Positions 42,868 through 52,686 of a stretch of DNA of 64,000 bases are shown here, piece by piece. The translations under genes and the position numbers were made by a program. Positions within the stretch are counted from its first letter, which is position 1, and each line of letters begins with the position of its first letter. The DNA is taken from contig MEHQ01000893.1 of NCBI GenBank assembly GCA_008828725.1, positions 1-64,000 on the forward strand, written 5' to 3'. Below the pieces are notes generated by a model, which saw only the letters and a list, made by a program, of their open reading frames with translations, ran no database searches and was not told where the DNA came from. The stretch comes from Saccharina japonica. Lineage: Eukaryota > Sar > Phaeophyceae > Laminariales > Laminariaceae.

Positions 42868-44215
42868 CTCCGAGTACCTTGGAGTAAAAACGTATAAGGA
42901 GTATTGGAGATAATATACTTCAGGTACTTCGTGCACTCGGAGTATTTCGGGGTTCGATACTCCAGGATACTGTCGTACTCGGAGTATTTCCGGGTCCGAT
43001 ACTGCGGGTACTCCTCGTACTCGCAGTGTTTGGGGTATTCAGGCCGCCAGTACTCTAATACTCTCAGTATACTCGGAGGACGAAATGTACTCGATACTCG
43101 GAGTACACTCGGAATGTGAAGTATAGTACGAGCATGTTTGCATCATTATAAAGACTTGGCCGTCATTCTTCCCAGGTTCTGGGAGCATGTGACTCGTGTT
43201 TGTAGCATTTCAAAATTCGCGTATACTCCCATTACGTGGGAGTATAATTAGAGTATTTTCGAGAAAAAATACTTCAGGTACTCTGTGTACTCGCAGTACT
43301 ACTCCCGATACTCGGAGTACCCCGAGTAATTTAGATGTTTGTACTCCGAGTACTGCTTGTACTCGAGGATAAATACTGCTCATATTCCCAGTACTCGGAG
43401 TATATGGGCCTTCAGTACTGCTCATACTCCGAGTTCTCCGAGTATTTAGGCCACCGGTACTCTAATACTCTCAGTACTCGGAGTACGAAATGTACTCGAT
43501 ACTCGGAGTACACTCGGAGTGTGAAGTATATTAGGAGCATCTTTGCATCATTTTAAAGACTCGGCTGTTGTTCCTCCCAGGTTCTGGGAGTATGTGACTC
43601 GTGTTTGACACGTGCAACGGTAGAGGTGGCACTTTTTGGCTGAATCGTTTTCCGAACGATCGGGCTCCTTAACCCAAATTCGTCGGAATCTTATCTTTGT
43701 GACGAAATTTGTTTCAGAGTATACTTCGGTCAATAGATATCTCGTCCGGCAGCACTTTTATTTTCCTCCAAAACCGTTTTTTCGGTGAGGTATGACGCTC
43801 CTTAAGTGAGGAGCTAAAAACAAACATGGTGCACCTCTATCGTAGCATGCGTCGTCTGTAGCATTACAAAATTCGCATATGCTCCCATTACGTGGGAGTA
43901 TAATTACGATAGAGTGTTTTCGAGGAAAACACACTTGAGGTACTCTGTGTACTCGCAGTACTTCGGTGTTCAATACTCCCAATACTCGGAGTATTCCGAG
44001 TAATTTAGATGTCTGTACACCGGGTATTGCTTGTACTCGAGGATAAATACTGCTCATACTCCAAGTTCTCGGAGTATTTGGGCCTTCAGTTCTGCTCATA
44101 CTCCAGGTACTCCGAGTATTTAGGCCACCGGTACTCTAATACTCTCAGTACTCGGAGTACGAAAAATACTCGATACTCCGAGTATACTCCGAGTATAGAG
44201 TATACTCGAAGCATC
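42868..44215. repeat. TACTCGGAGTA satellite, three diverged units
   Basis: Dense with the self-complementary word ACTCGGAGTACTCCGAGT and fragments of it. Three higher-order units can be traced: about 42868-43202, 43203-43606 and 43858-44215. The second and third open with TAGCATTTCAAAATTCGC or TAGCATTACAAAATTCGC followed by TACTCCCATTACGTGGGAGT, and the first two close with GTTCTGGGAG..TGTGACTCGTGTTTG. A family A MITE separates units 2 and 3. It could form extended hairpins on either strand. Confidence 0.75.
43607..43853 (-). mobile_element. Family A MITE, copy 9, with an empty site next door
   Basis: Ends GACACGTGCAACGGTAGAGG and, in complement, GACGCATGCTACGATAGAGG. It is flanked by GTTT and GTCT, then GTAGCATT. 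The neighbouring satellite unit has the uninterrupted sequence CTCGTGTTTGTAGCATTTC (about 43190-43210), which fixes the element borders at 247 bases and indicates a 4-bp duplication with one later change. Confidence 0.8.
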
Positions 44216-44262
44216 TGTGAAGACGTGCCGATCAACAAAGCGAGTGCCGGTACCGGAACAGC

Positions 44263-44295
<33 letters not shown>
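44263..44295. repeat. (CAG)n run
   Basis: About ten CAG units followed by an imperfect one. Open frames across it on either strand have no other support. Confidence 0.9.
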
Positions 44296-44299
44296 GCAG

Positions 44300-46733
44300 C
44301 ACACCAGGTGTGCGAGAGTACTACAGCTTACCGTATGGAGACTATTAATAGCAGCACGGTGGTGAAGGAGATACAGAGCCGCAGTGCAAGCGCGGTCCAT
44401 CACAACGGGCAAAACATGTCTGCGGCTCAGACAACTGCTGCTGCGGTTCCAGGCTCGATCCCGTCATTTGTTCGCCATCGTTCAAAAACCACATAATATG
44501 ATATGTGCCTCCCGGTGCGGAGGCTCTCACAGCAGGGCCGCCGGCATTCCAGCCACTGTGACTGCTGCTGCGGTCCACACAACAGTACGGAAGACCAAGA
44601 AAACCTCGAAGGAAAACATGCCTGAACCCTGGTATTGTTATTCACTGTTCGTACAAACCAGAAAAGTCCGACCCCAGTGGTTTGTCGTTTTTTTCATTCG
44701 GACGTGAGAAGAGGAGCGTAGTGTCGTTTTCTCTTTTATGTCGTGTACCCTCTCGCTACAACTACACGGTGGCTCGTGCTCTGCCGCAACACGCCAGATA
44801 TGTGAGTGTATAGTTGTGCAGGCAGATATTTGATTGTATATTTGTTTTCAATATTTAGGCCTCAAGGAATACCAAATTCCTGGCGAAATACCAAAACTCA
44901 CACACACTTCGATAACGGGTCGAAATAGGCTCACAGAACACGTGTGTTATACGCTACAGCTATGGCAGCGCGTGCTCTGCCTGCTCACCCGTCCCACCAC
45001 CACAACGCCACGTCTCCTCCAGCCGTCCGAGGCTCTGCTGTGTCTCAGTTGCCGCCTGTTAAGCCCGCACATGACCTTTATAGTAATAATAGCGTCCGCC
45101 TGCAGAGATATCGAGGTTCGATAAGTGAACACGGGTCAGTCACAGGTCAGCGATACAATGGCGGTGCGTTGTGACGGAGGAGCTTAATACGTAAAAGGCT
45201 GCGGCCTGCTCGTAAAGAGGTTTGCTCAGAATCGTTTTTAATTTCCGTTTTGCGTCTCGTCAAACACCGATGTTTTAATTATTATCATGAAACAGTAGTA
45301 GTACGTAGTCGATTCGATGCGAACGCAAATCGAAAGTACAGATATTTTTGGGGAAATATTTCGGGTGCTAGACTACTCTGTGTAAATTTGAAAGGTAGCC
45401 TGGCAAGGAATTTCTCGTAAACAAGTCGCCCGTGCGTTCCCTATACATATCAGAGAGGTCACCAAACAGCCTCAGTCTGCTGCATCAGGGACATCAATCA
45501 TGTCTCTTCGCCACGTCATTGTCTCCTACCGCCAAAATTGCACATTTTTCGCAATTCTCGAGCTAAGGCATATAGGGTATATATTGTTTTTGAACCTTGC
45601 TCTAGGAAGCGCCGCACGGACCGACCACGCAAAAAATCGCACATTTTTCGCGATTCTCGAGGTAAGGCAAAGTTTTTAATAAAAATATGAAGATTAAGAT
45701 TGCTCTAGAAAGCGCCGCGCGGACCAACCACCTAAAAACGAGGGCAATAATACTACTTCCACTCGCTTCCTGCCGCCGATTTCAGCACGCGGGCCTCCGT
45801 CGGCACCTCATACATACGATCGCGCTCACATATGACGCTCATGGTGGGGTGGTCTACCAGTGTTACCTCGGGTCATTTTCCGGCGGTCGCTATCGCAGGC
45901 CATTGAGGCCACACCAAGAGCTCCATCCAGATACATGACCATCTTCATAAACCCAAAACGCGGTAATACTGTGAATAGGACGACGTTTTTATTTTCTCGT
46001 ATCACGAAAGTCTCCGACATTATAAGGTTTGTCCAACTTCACCACAACCCCTCTATGACAGCTGAGAAAATGAGAGTAGTACCAGGGCATTAATTAGGTG
46101 TTGCGCTGTTGCTCGGGCGCAATATTTGGGTCAAAATAACCGTTTTGCGCAACAGTCACCGCGAGGCTGGTTGCACGCAGCGCAAACACGCGATTTTGGG
46201 CGCGCAACATTTTTCGCCGCAGGTGTAATTCGTTGTTGCGCGTTAATTTCTCGGCGGAGGCGAGAAAATTTTTGGGGGTCGTTTTTTCTAACTGGCCGTA
46301 CGGAGTCGGTTTTTTTTTATACTGTTTTCTCTATAATTCGCCGTAGGCATATATTTTTTTCTAGAACCTTTTGCTATTCGCCATAGCCAAAAACAACAAT
46401 TAGGCACCTTTTGCTATTCGCCGAAGGCTTTTATTATTGTTTAGGCACTTTTTTCTATTCACCATCGCCAAAAATAAATTTAAAGGCTTTTTAATTGGTT
46501 TTGAGGCGTATGTTCGCGCATATGTCGCATTTTTTTCGCCTCTGGAGCAGACGCCGAGCCACTAATTAATGCCCTGGTATGTATGTAGAGAACGTAAACT
46601 CCGTACTTCATTGTTTAAAAAAACAAAAACACACACACACAGGGGCAAAATTGAATGCGCCGCGCCTTCGAAAATAATTGCGACTTGGCTCCAGAAATGT
46701 CACAGACATTGCGTGTTGTTGAATGCACCTTTA
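44300..46733. other. Gene-poor stretch with short tandem repeats
   Basis: No supportable gene. A direct tandem pair of about 100 bases lies at 45535-45735. Four or more words of the form CTATTCGCCNNNGGC or CTATAATTCGCCGTAGGC occur at 46330-46470 among T-rich DNA. Confidence 0.45.
45535..45735 (+). repeat. Two tandem ~100-bp units
   Basis: Both units contain GCACATTTTTCGC-ATTCTCGAG, TAAGGCA and TTGCTCTAG-AAGCGCCGC-CGGACC. Spacing is about 100 bases. Confidence 0.7.
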
Positions 46734-47037
46734 GACGCGTGCTACAATAGAGGTAGCACTTTTTTTTGGCTGAAGTGTTTTCTGAGTGATCATGCTCCTT
46801 AACTCAAACTCTTCGGTATTCCAGACTTTCCTTGCAATACGTTCTCATCTATTGTGCAGCCAGGCCGTGGGATTGGCCATAATAGGGTACGAGTATATAC
46901 GTAGCAGCACTTCCATTTTCCTCCAAAATCATTTTTTTTGGGTGACTTACTAATAGTATAGAGCTCCTCAAGTCACCACCCTCCGAAGGCAAAAACAATG
47001 GTGGGCACCTCTATACCTTAAGGGAGCATGCGTCCGA
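46734..47037 (-). mobile_element. Family A MITE, copy 10
   Basis: Left end GACGCGTGCTACAATAGAGG. Right end in complement GACGCATGCTCCCTTAAGG, then TATAGAGGTGC. Interior TTTTCTGAGTGATCATGCTC, TCCTCCAAAATCATTTTTTT and AGAGCTCCTCAAGTCACC. No matching target duplication. Confidence 0.65.
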
Positions 47038-47161
47038 AAGCAACATGCGCAGTTTCAGAAAACACACACGGGGCGCAGATAGATGTGTTGGCACGGTCAC
47101 GCCGCATTCTTCTTCGGAGACACAGGTCGAGCTTTTGGCGGCTATCAAGGGGGACTCTCGT

Positions 47162-47449
47162 GAAGCGTCTTACGATAGAGGTATAGGGTATACCTTTTTT
47201 TGGCTGAGAATTTTTCTGAATGACGGGGCTCACCTTAACCCAAAAAAAAAAAAAGTCCGAATTTCGTTTTTTTTGTTGCGGTATTTTTCGTTTTATACTT
47301 AAGGCCATGATATTTTCGTCGTGTACGTAAGATTTCTGGTTTCCCCTAAAATTAGTTTTTTTTTGGTTGACGTACTATCAGTATAGAGCTCCTCAAGCAA
47401 GGAGCCCGAAAAAAAAAAAAAGAGTGCACCTCTACCGTAGCATGCGCCT
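47162..47449 (-). mobile_element. Family A MITE, copy 11
   Basis: Left end ..GCGTCTTACGATAGAGGTAT, right end ..TGCACCTCTACCGTAGCATGCG. Interior TTCTGAATGACGGGGCTC, AGAGCTCCTCAAGCAAGGAG. Expanded A and T runs make it longer than average. Confidence 0.65.
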
Positions 47450-47559
47450 CGTATCGTCTCGTACACTCGTAGCGTTTTTACTTTTCTTTTTCCCGATGCG
47501 GCGGCGGTTTTCCTGCTGGCATTTCCCTCCAACAAAAGCCCTCGAACATTGTCCATACC

Positions 47560-47813
47560 GACGCTTGCTACGTACGGTATAGAGGCGGTGTACCAGGTTT
47601 TTGCCTTCTAAGGGTGATGGGTCACTTAAGGAGCCCTACACATCGCCCCAAAACAGATTTATCAAGAGAGGAACCTAGAGATGCTAGTGTAAAGTACCCG
47701 ATGAACGATCCCATAGGCCTATCTACTAATAGTATGTATGTATAAAATGAAAAAATTAGAAAAATACGAAGCAAAACAAGACTGAAATTCCGACGTTTTG
47801 GGGTTGACCCTTA
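47560..47813 (+). mobile_element. Family A MITE, copy 12 (right end not resolved)
   Basis: Left end GACGCTTGCTACGTACGG, then TATAGAGGCGGTG. The interior has GGTCACTTAAGGAGCCC and GAAATTCCGACGTTTTGGGG. The right end is not recognisable; a TA-flanked palindrome begins at 47814 and may have inserted near it. Confidence 0.5.
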
Positions 47814-47890
47814 TAGGACTGGAGTCCCGTTTTGGGGACAAATTACTTAGAATTAGAGTGGATTGTCCCCACATCGGGACTGCAGTCCTA
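47814..47890. mobile_element. Palindromic MITE with TA ends
   Basis: TAGGACTGGAGTCCCG at the left mirrors CGGGACTGCAGTCCTA at the right. The inner part is also partly symmetric (GGGGACAAATTACTTAGAAT, GTCCCC). TA at both edges fits a Tc1/mariner-type target duplication. A related, degraded stretch lies near 59650-59728 (CCCGTTTTAGGGGACAAACC). Confidence 0.65.
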
Positions 47891-47934
47891 AATGGGTTAA
47901 GGATGGTGCGAATCTGAGAGGAAGACTCGGAACT

Positions 47935-47935
<1 letters not shown>

Positions 47936-47978
<43 letters not shown>
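47936..47978. repeat. (CAG)n run
   Basis: About fourteen CAG units. No gene is supported around it. Confidence 0.9.
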
Positions 47979-48929
47979 CAGTAGTGAGGTTTTGATACAT
48001 TTTTTTTTCTATCCGAAGTCGCCGGCACCCAGTTGCAGTTGCAGTTACAGTAGTTGACGATGAACAGTTCGAATCCCTGATCTATGGAATTCAGGACGCG
48101 TTGCTCTAATATTCCCCTACTCGTATACTTGTAGGGTACAAGGCAGAAGCATCCTGCAAACTATAGACTCACATCCTGAGGTTGCCCGATAAGTCCACGG
48201 CGCTGAAGCCCCCCTGGACACGTGAGGCGTGGAGTGCACCTTGTGGGTGGGAGAGCAGGGTGCCAAATGGGAAGGGCCCACTGCGGAGTCAAACACAGCA
48301 GCTCGCCTGCAGGGCTCAATGCGGAGTCAAACACAGCAGCTGCTGCGATTGGCTTTTGCAAGCCCTTTGTAGCTCAAAAAAAGCAAATATTAAAAAATGT
48401 AACTGACACTACTACAGAAGTACGTATATACGTATAATGTGAATGACTCTAGTTTTTTCCGGAAACTTCCCGGAAATATCCTACTGGGTGAAAAACGAAT
48501 ACTGAGACCGCTGGAAGATCTATCCTATAAGTCGTTGTCAGGTTTACTGTGACCTGTGAGAAACTGCTGTCTTGATATTTTGAAATTTCAAATTTCGAAA
48601 TTTCGAAATTTCGAAATTTCGAATTATCTGTTCTAGGGTTTCGAAAGGTTCTAGAGGCGTTACGGTTTAGCAGATCATTATGAGAGATTCTTCTCATATT
48701 GTCACCCATTGTGTACCGCTGTGTACCCTCGTGTGCTCGTGCGCTCGTGCGCTCGGTGCTGGTATATAACCGTCAAGAGAAAAGGCTATGTTCTCAGCGC
48801 GTGCATCATGGCCCCCATTCCCTTCCAGAAGCTTGCGATTGCAGTTGGAGCATTGCTGCTGTGTAGGCACGGTCCAAACCCCAACGCGCTTGCAACAAAA
48901 CACAGCAGCATCATACCGAACCAAGAGCC
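47979..48929. other. Upstream flank of BTB-TLDc gene 2
   Basis: No gene. A short tandem duplication, GCGGAGTCAAACACAGCAGCT, occurs at about 48284 and 48322. A block of TTTCGAAA palindromic units spans about 48585-48626. ATAAGTCCACGGCGCTG at 48188 resembles ATAAGTCCACAGCGCTG at 1260, upstream of paralogue 1. It may be a shared promoter element or leader, though the distances to the ATG differ (about 740 and 370 bases). Confidence 0.45.
48585..48626. repeat. TTTCGAAA palindromic tandem
   Basis: Five or so overlapping TTTCGAAA units with a period of about 8-9 bases. Confidence 0.8.
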
Positions 48930-50744
48930 ATGCATAGGAGGTCCCTGAAGCTGAGGGATGCGTTCCCGAAGTCGGCAGACGAGTACACTCAGCCCATGGA
49001 GCGACTTCTGCGGCACAGGAGGGCAGAGGTAGACGCGGGATGGGGAAGGCTTGAAGAAGGATGGGTTGCGAACAACGAGCGTATGGCCACGCTCAGGGTC
49101 AGGCCTCGAACTGCCGAGGAGAGCATGGTTACGCTGAACGTCGGCGGTTCGAAGGTGAGCGTGTGGTGGCACATCCTCGCAGATGTCGAGGGGTTCAAGG
49201 ATTCAATCCTGGGAGCCTTGCTCGAGGGTGTTTGGGGCGACGGGCGGATTCCCAGAGACACCGACGGCCGCATTGTGGTCGACCAGTCACCTACGTGCGT
49301 CAAGCTCATCCTCCATACGATGCTCCGAGCTACTCGTACGAGTAATGGACGCAGGGGTTCTCCGGTAGCGGTGGGGCTGCCGGAAGTCGCGACGAGCTCG
49401 GCGATGACTGTCGACGAGGTAGCGTGCATTACGTACACCGCACACGTGATGGGACTGCCGGGGTATGTGCCGGCGCATCCCGAGTACGTAAACCTGAACG
49501 AAAGCAGCGCCATCTTGGAGCCGTTTGAAATTGCTCCGTTCGGTGCGAAGGTCCGGGAATGGGTTGGGGGCTCGGCCGATGAACTGACGCTCATCTACCG
49601 CGCGACGCGGGACGGTTTCGGCAGTGCGGCTTTCAAGGCTAGATGCAACGAGGGCAGCCCTTGCACGGTCTCCCTCATTCGGGTGAGCTCGGGCGAGGGA
49701 AACGACGAAGACGACGACGACGAAGACAGCGTTGTCGGGGGCTACTCCGTTCACCCTTTCGACAGCGCTGTTGGGAGTAAGCTACACATCGCGAAAGAGA
49801 TGTTTGTGTTCATGCTCAAGGACGGCAGCGCCTCCTCCTCCTCGTCCTCCTCCTCCTCCTCCTCCTCAAAGGATATCAGCATGCCTCACAAGTGGGACCC
49901 GCACCCCTATTACGTGGGAAAGTCGTTCGAGGTGCCTCGAAGCGATGGCCCCTACTTCGGCAAGGTCGACCTGGTCACGCTCGTCGACGAGGCGTCGGGA
50001 AGGTGCACCATGCAGACTAAACAGTACAATTTTGAGGGCGCCAGTGCCCCGTTCTTGGCACTGAACGGGAAAAAGGTCGTGGAGATTGAGGTCTATCGCT
50101 TCTCGGCGTCAGATGCACCTAAGGCAACCGCGCCCATCACCCCCGAGCCGGGTGGAGATGCCTTGTTGGATGCGGAAGCCCGGGACACCCGATCGTTCGG
50201 CGAGACGATCGCGACCTCGCTCATGGAGGAGCGCATGGTCCTCGATCGTGCGGTGGAGGAGATGGAAGCGGCAGAGGCGAAGGTAACCGCTGCTGTTGGC
50301 GCCCTCGAAGCCGTGTACGGTCCAAGCGTGGCGGCCGGCGAACAGGATGCCGTCGTGGAGCTCAACGTACGCGGGACGAGGATGACAACGCTGCGCTCCA
50401 CGCTGCGGGCTTGCCCGCGCTCCGCCCTCGCCGCCATGTTCAACGAAGAAAGATGGCCAGCCACCGACAAAGACAAAGACATTGACGGGCGGCGGTTGAT
50501 CGACTGTAACTCGACCTGCTTTTCCAAGATCCTCGACGTGCTCCGGATGAGGAAACGCGTTTCGTGGAGTCAAGGCACGACAGGGGGGAAACTGGAGGAA
50601 GGGGGGGAGGGGGGCAGCACTCAGTCTGGCGTATCGGGTGCAGTTCTGATCAAGAGAGCCGACGTGGAGGCCTTCGGTGCAGCCGTGAACATGTACTTTC
50701 CGGGGTGCGAGAACTTCATCATGGACCTGGTGCAGCCGGTGTAA
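48930..50744 (+). CDS. BTB-TLDc-BTB domain protein, paralogue 2
   Basis: Predicted 604-residue protein without introns, colinear with paralogue 1. It starts MHRRSLKLRDAFPKS, has a first BTB domain at about 67-135 (TLNVGGSKVSVWW, DGRIVVDQSP), a TLDc domain at about 205-385 (LIYRATRDGF, SVVGGY, MFVFMLKDGS, KKVVEIEVYRF), a charged helix at about 425-460 and a second BTB domain at about 470-545 (VELNVRGTRMTTLRSTLRAC, CFSKILDVLRMRKR). The second BTB half is the best-conserved part between paralogues. It has two low-complexity inserts missing from paralogue 1: an acidic EDDDDED stretch and a serine run encoded by TCC repeats (about 49830-49868), both inside the TLDc region, where they would be surface loops. 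Role unknown; oligomerisation or ubiquitin-ligase adaptor function is a guess from the BTB family. Confidence 0.87.
   Translation: MHRRSLKLRDAFPKSADEYTQPMERLLRHRRAEVDAGWGRLEEGWVANNERMATLRVRPRTAEESMVTLNVGGSKVSVWWHILADVEGFKDSILGALLEGVWGDGRIPRDTDGRIVVDQSPTCVKLILHTMLRATRTSNGRRGSPVAVGLPEVATSSAMTVDEVACITYTAHVMGLPGYVPAHPEYVNLNESSAILEPFEIAPFGAKVREWVGGSADELTLIYRATRDGFGSAAFKARCNEGSPCTVSLIRVSSGEGNDEDDDDEDSVVGGYSVHPFDSAVGSKLHIAKEMFVFMLKDGSASSSSSSSSSSSSKDISMPHKWDPHPYYVGKSFEVPRSDGPYFGKVDLVTLVDEASGRCTMQTKQYNFEGASAPFLALNGKKVVEIEVYRFSASDAPKATAPITPEPGGDALLDAEARDTRSFGETIATSLMEERMVLDRAVEEMEAAEAKVTAAVGALEAVYGPSVAAGEQDAVVELNVRGTRMTTLRSTLRACPRSALAAMFNEERWPATDKDKDIDGRRLIDCNSTCFSKILDVLRMRKRVSWSQGTTGGKLEEGGEGGSTQSGVSGAVLIKRADVEAFGAAVNMYFPGCENFIMDLVQPV
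49830..49868 (+). repeat. (TCC)n run encoding poly-serine
   Basis: In-frame trinucleotide expansion within the TLDc region of paralogue 2. Paralogue 1 has SATRKD at this place. Confidence 0.85.
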
Positions 50745-52140
50745 CTCTGCATACAACACGCACGCACGTCGGCAACTTTGTGAGTGCTTTTTGGGGGAGG
50801 TTGCTGTGTAGTTGATGCGTATTACTACTACTACTGTGCGTTGGGGCGTAGCAGAGCTATCTATCATATGTTGTGCATCAGACCGGGGGGGGGGATTTGA
50901 GAATGTACACCAGGTGCTTGCTCTTATCTCATATTACTCCCGAGAGGGGCTCCATTCGCGTTTTTTTATCTCTCGAGTTTGTCCTGTGTCCGTTAAATGA
51001 CGTGCGTTGCCCCCCCTGGGTAAGTCAATTTGAGACCGCTAACATTTACTGCATCCATAATTCAGGAGGACTGCTGTTGTATATCCGCTTCGCGAGAAGA
51101 AAAACACATAGTCTCTCGGGTTCGAGCAACCCCAAACAGGCACGCTTTCGAGGCTATCTCCTCGACTTCTGATACAATAGTGGGCACCCCTACTTAAGAG
51201 AGATGTGGTGCAGTAGGCTGAAAACACGCCTGTAAACTAGCCTCGTCTCTTATCCACAGGAGGAAACATTAGGTTTAGTGCAGGCGGGTCCAGCCGATTT
51301 GGCCTCTCTTGAGCTGTGCTATTTTCTTATATAGGGTAGTTACCATCTCTAAAATCGGGGTACCCACTGCTGTATACTGTATTTGAGATCGTCGCTGCAC
51401 TTTCGCTCAGTTTTTTTTTGCTACGTACTCCATTTGCACCTTCTCGCATGTTGTCGTGTCTTTTGCCACAGCCCCGGTGCCGTAATTTTGTTTTTTACTT
51501 TTTTTTGTGTTTGTACTTCCTGTGGTTGTCGTCATACCCCCCCCCCCGCCATTGCCGTCGTGTTTTGAAACATATGGTCCTCGATAACCGTGATGTCACG
51601 CTGATAACCTGTTTGTGATGTCACGTCGATAACTGCTGTATATATCTGGCATCAATCAACCGTGATTTACGCTGACGATAGTCGTCATACAGCAGCAGTA
51701 CATACCGGCCCTTAAGTATGAAACCGGGATACTTGTCCAGGGCTCGTACGTAGAGCTTTCACTCCAGAAAGGGTGTAATCCACAATAAATTTAGTATTTT
51801 TATATATAATACCATAAATATATATATATACGTATTGTAAGTGCTGACATAAACCACATCCTAAAAAGCTGACGTTCGCCCGACATGATGCTTGTAGTAC
51901 GAGTGCGTACATACAAAAAACACGCGATCGACGTGTATATATATATAAATCCAGTACAATAGAGCAGTGGGTACTCCCACTTAAGAGCGCCCAAGACAAG
52001 AAGACCATTCGGGATTTACGAGCGGTCAAATAGGCACGTCCCGCCCACACTGAAACCTATATATTTCCCATTACATAGAAGAGCGTGTTGTCTTGGCTTC
52101 CCACGGGTCGCTGTTGACCCGGGGTACCCAGTACCCACTT
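50745..52140. other. Gene-poor stretch
   Basis: The first 90 bases resemble the 3' flank of paralogue 1. Two similar short stretches, ATACAATAGTGGGCACCCCTACTTAAGAG-type, lie near 51172 and 51955. Runs of T near 51410 and 51500 and AT-rich tracts near 51800-51840. No gene seen. Confidence 0.4.
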
Positions 52141-52470
52141 CTTTTGTTTTCCCATCCCAATTATTATCTTCGCCCTTCCTTTTTCTCTCCTTCCTATTAA
52201 TAGTCGTAACTCTGATCCGGGGTCACAAGGTGGGCTCTTCTCCCTCCTCCCCCACTACGGTTCTTGCCTTGCATTTTTATCGCGAGAAGATTTCAGCACC
52301 TTCTTCCCTCGTCAACTCTCGTCGAATTGTGCTTACCCACGCTATAATAATATGCGCTCTCGACAGCAGTTGGTGTCATTTGAGAATAAAAATCTCCGTA
52401 CGGAGACTCGAACCCTCGACCTCCAACCTTACAGTCTTCGTGGTTACCTGCTGGACCATCTGGGCGACCG
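52141..52470 (-). mobile_element. tRNA-derived SINE, copy 3
   Basis: Minus-strand SINE closely matching copy 1. The head near 52470-52395 has GGTCGCCCAGATGGTCCAGC and B box GGGTTCGAGTCTCC; the body is shared; the tail near 52141 is GGGAAAACAAAAG in minus reading. Confidence 0.7.
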
Positions 52471-52496
52471 GCCATTGCTCTCTTGTGGGGGACCAT

Positions 52497-52686
52497 TTTT
52501 TTTTTTTTTTTTTTCCCATCCCATTTATTATCTTCGCACTTCCGTCTCTCCCTCCCTAGTCGTAACTCAGATCCGGGGTCACAAAGTAGGCTCCTCTCCC
52601 TCCCCCCCCCACTACGGTTCTTGCCTTGATTTTTATCGCGCAGAGGGTTCAGCCTTCCCAACGCTCGTTGACTTTCATCGAATTCA
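52497..52686 (-). mobile_element. tRNA-derived SINE, copy 4, truncated head
   Basis: Body and A tail (T run at 52498-52513) only; the tRNA-like head is missing. The tail lies about 25 bases from the head of copy 3, so the two are arranged head to tail. Confidence 0.65.

Noticed and set aside
42868-44215. Possible CRISPR-like array
   Set aside because: Repeat units are irregular, have no constant-length spacers, and the context is eukaryotic.
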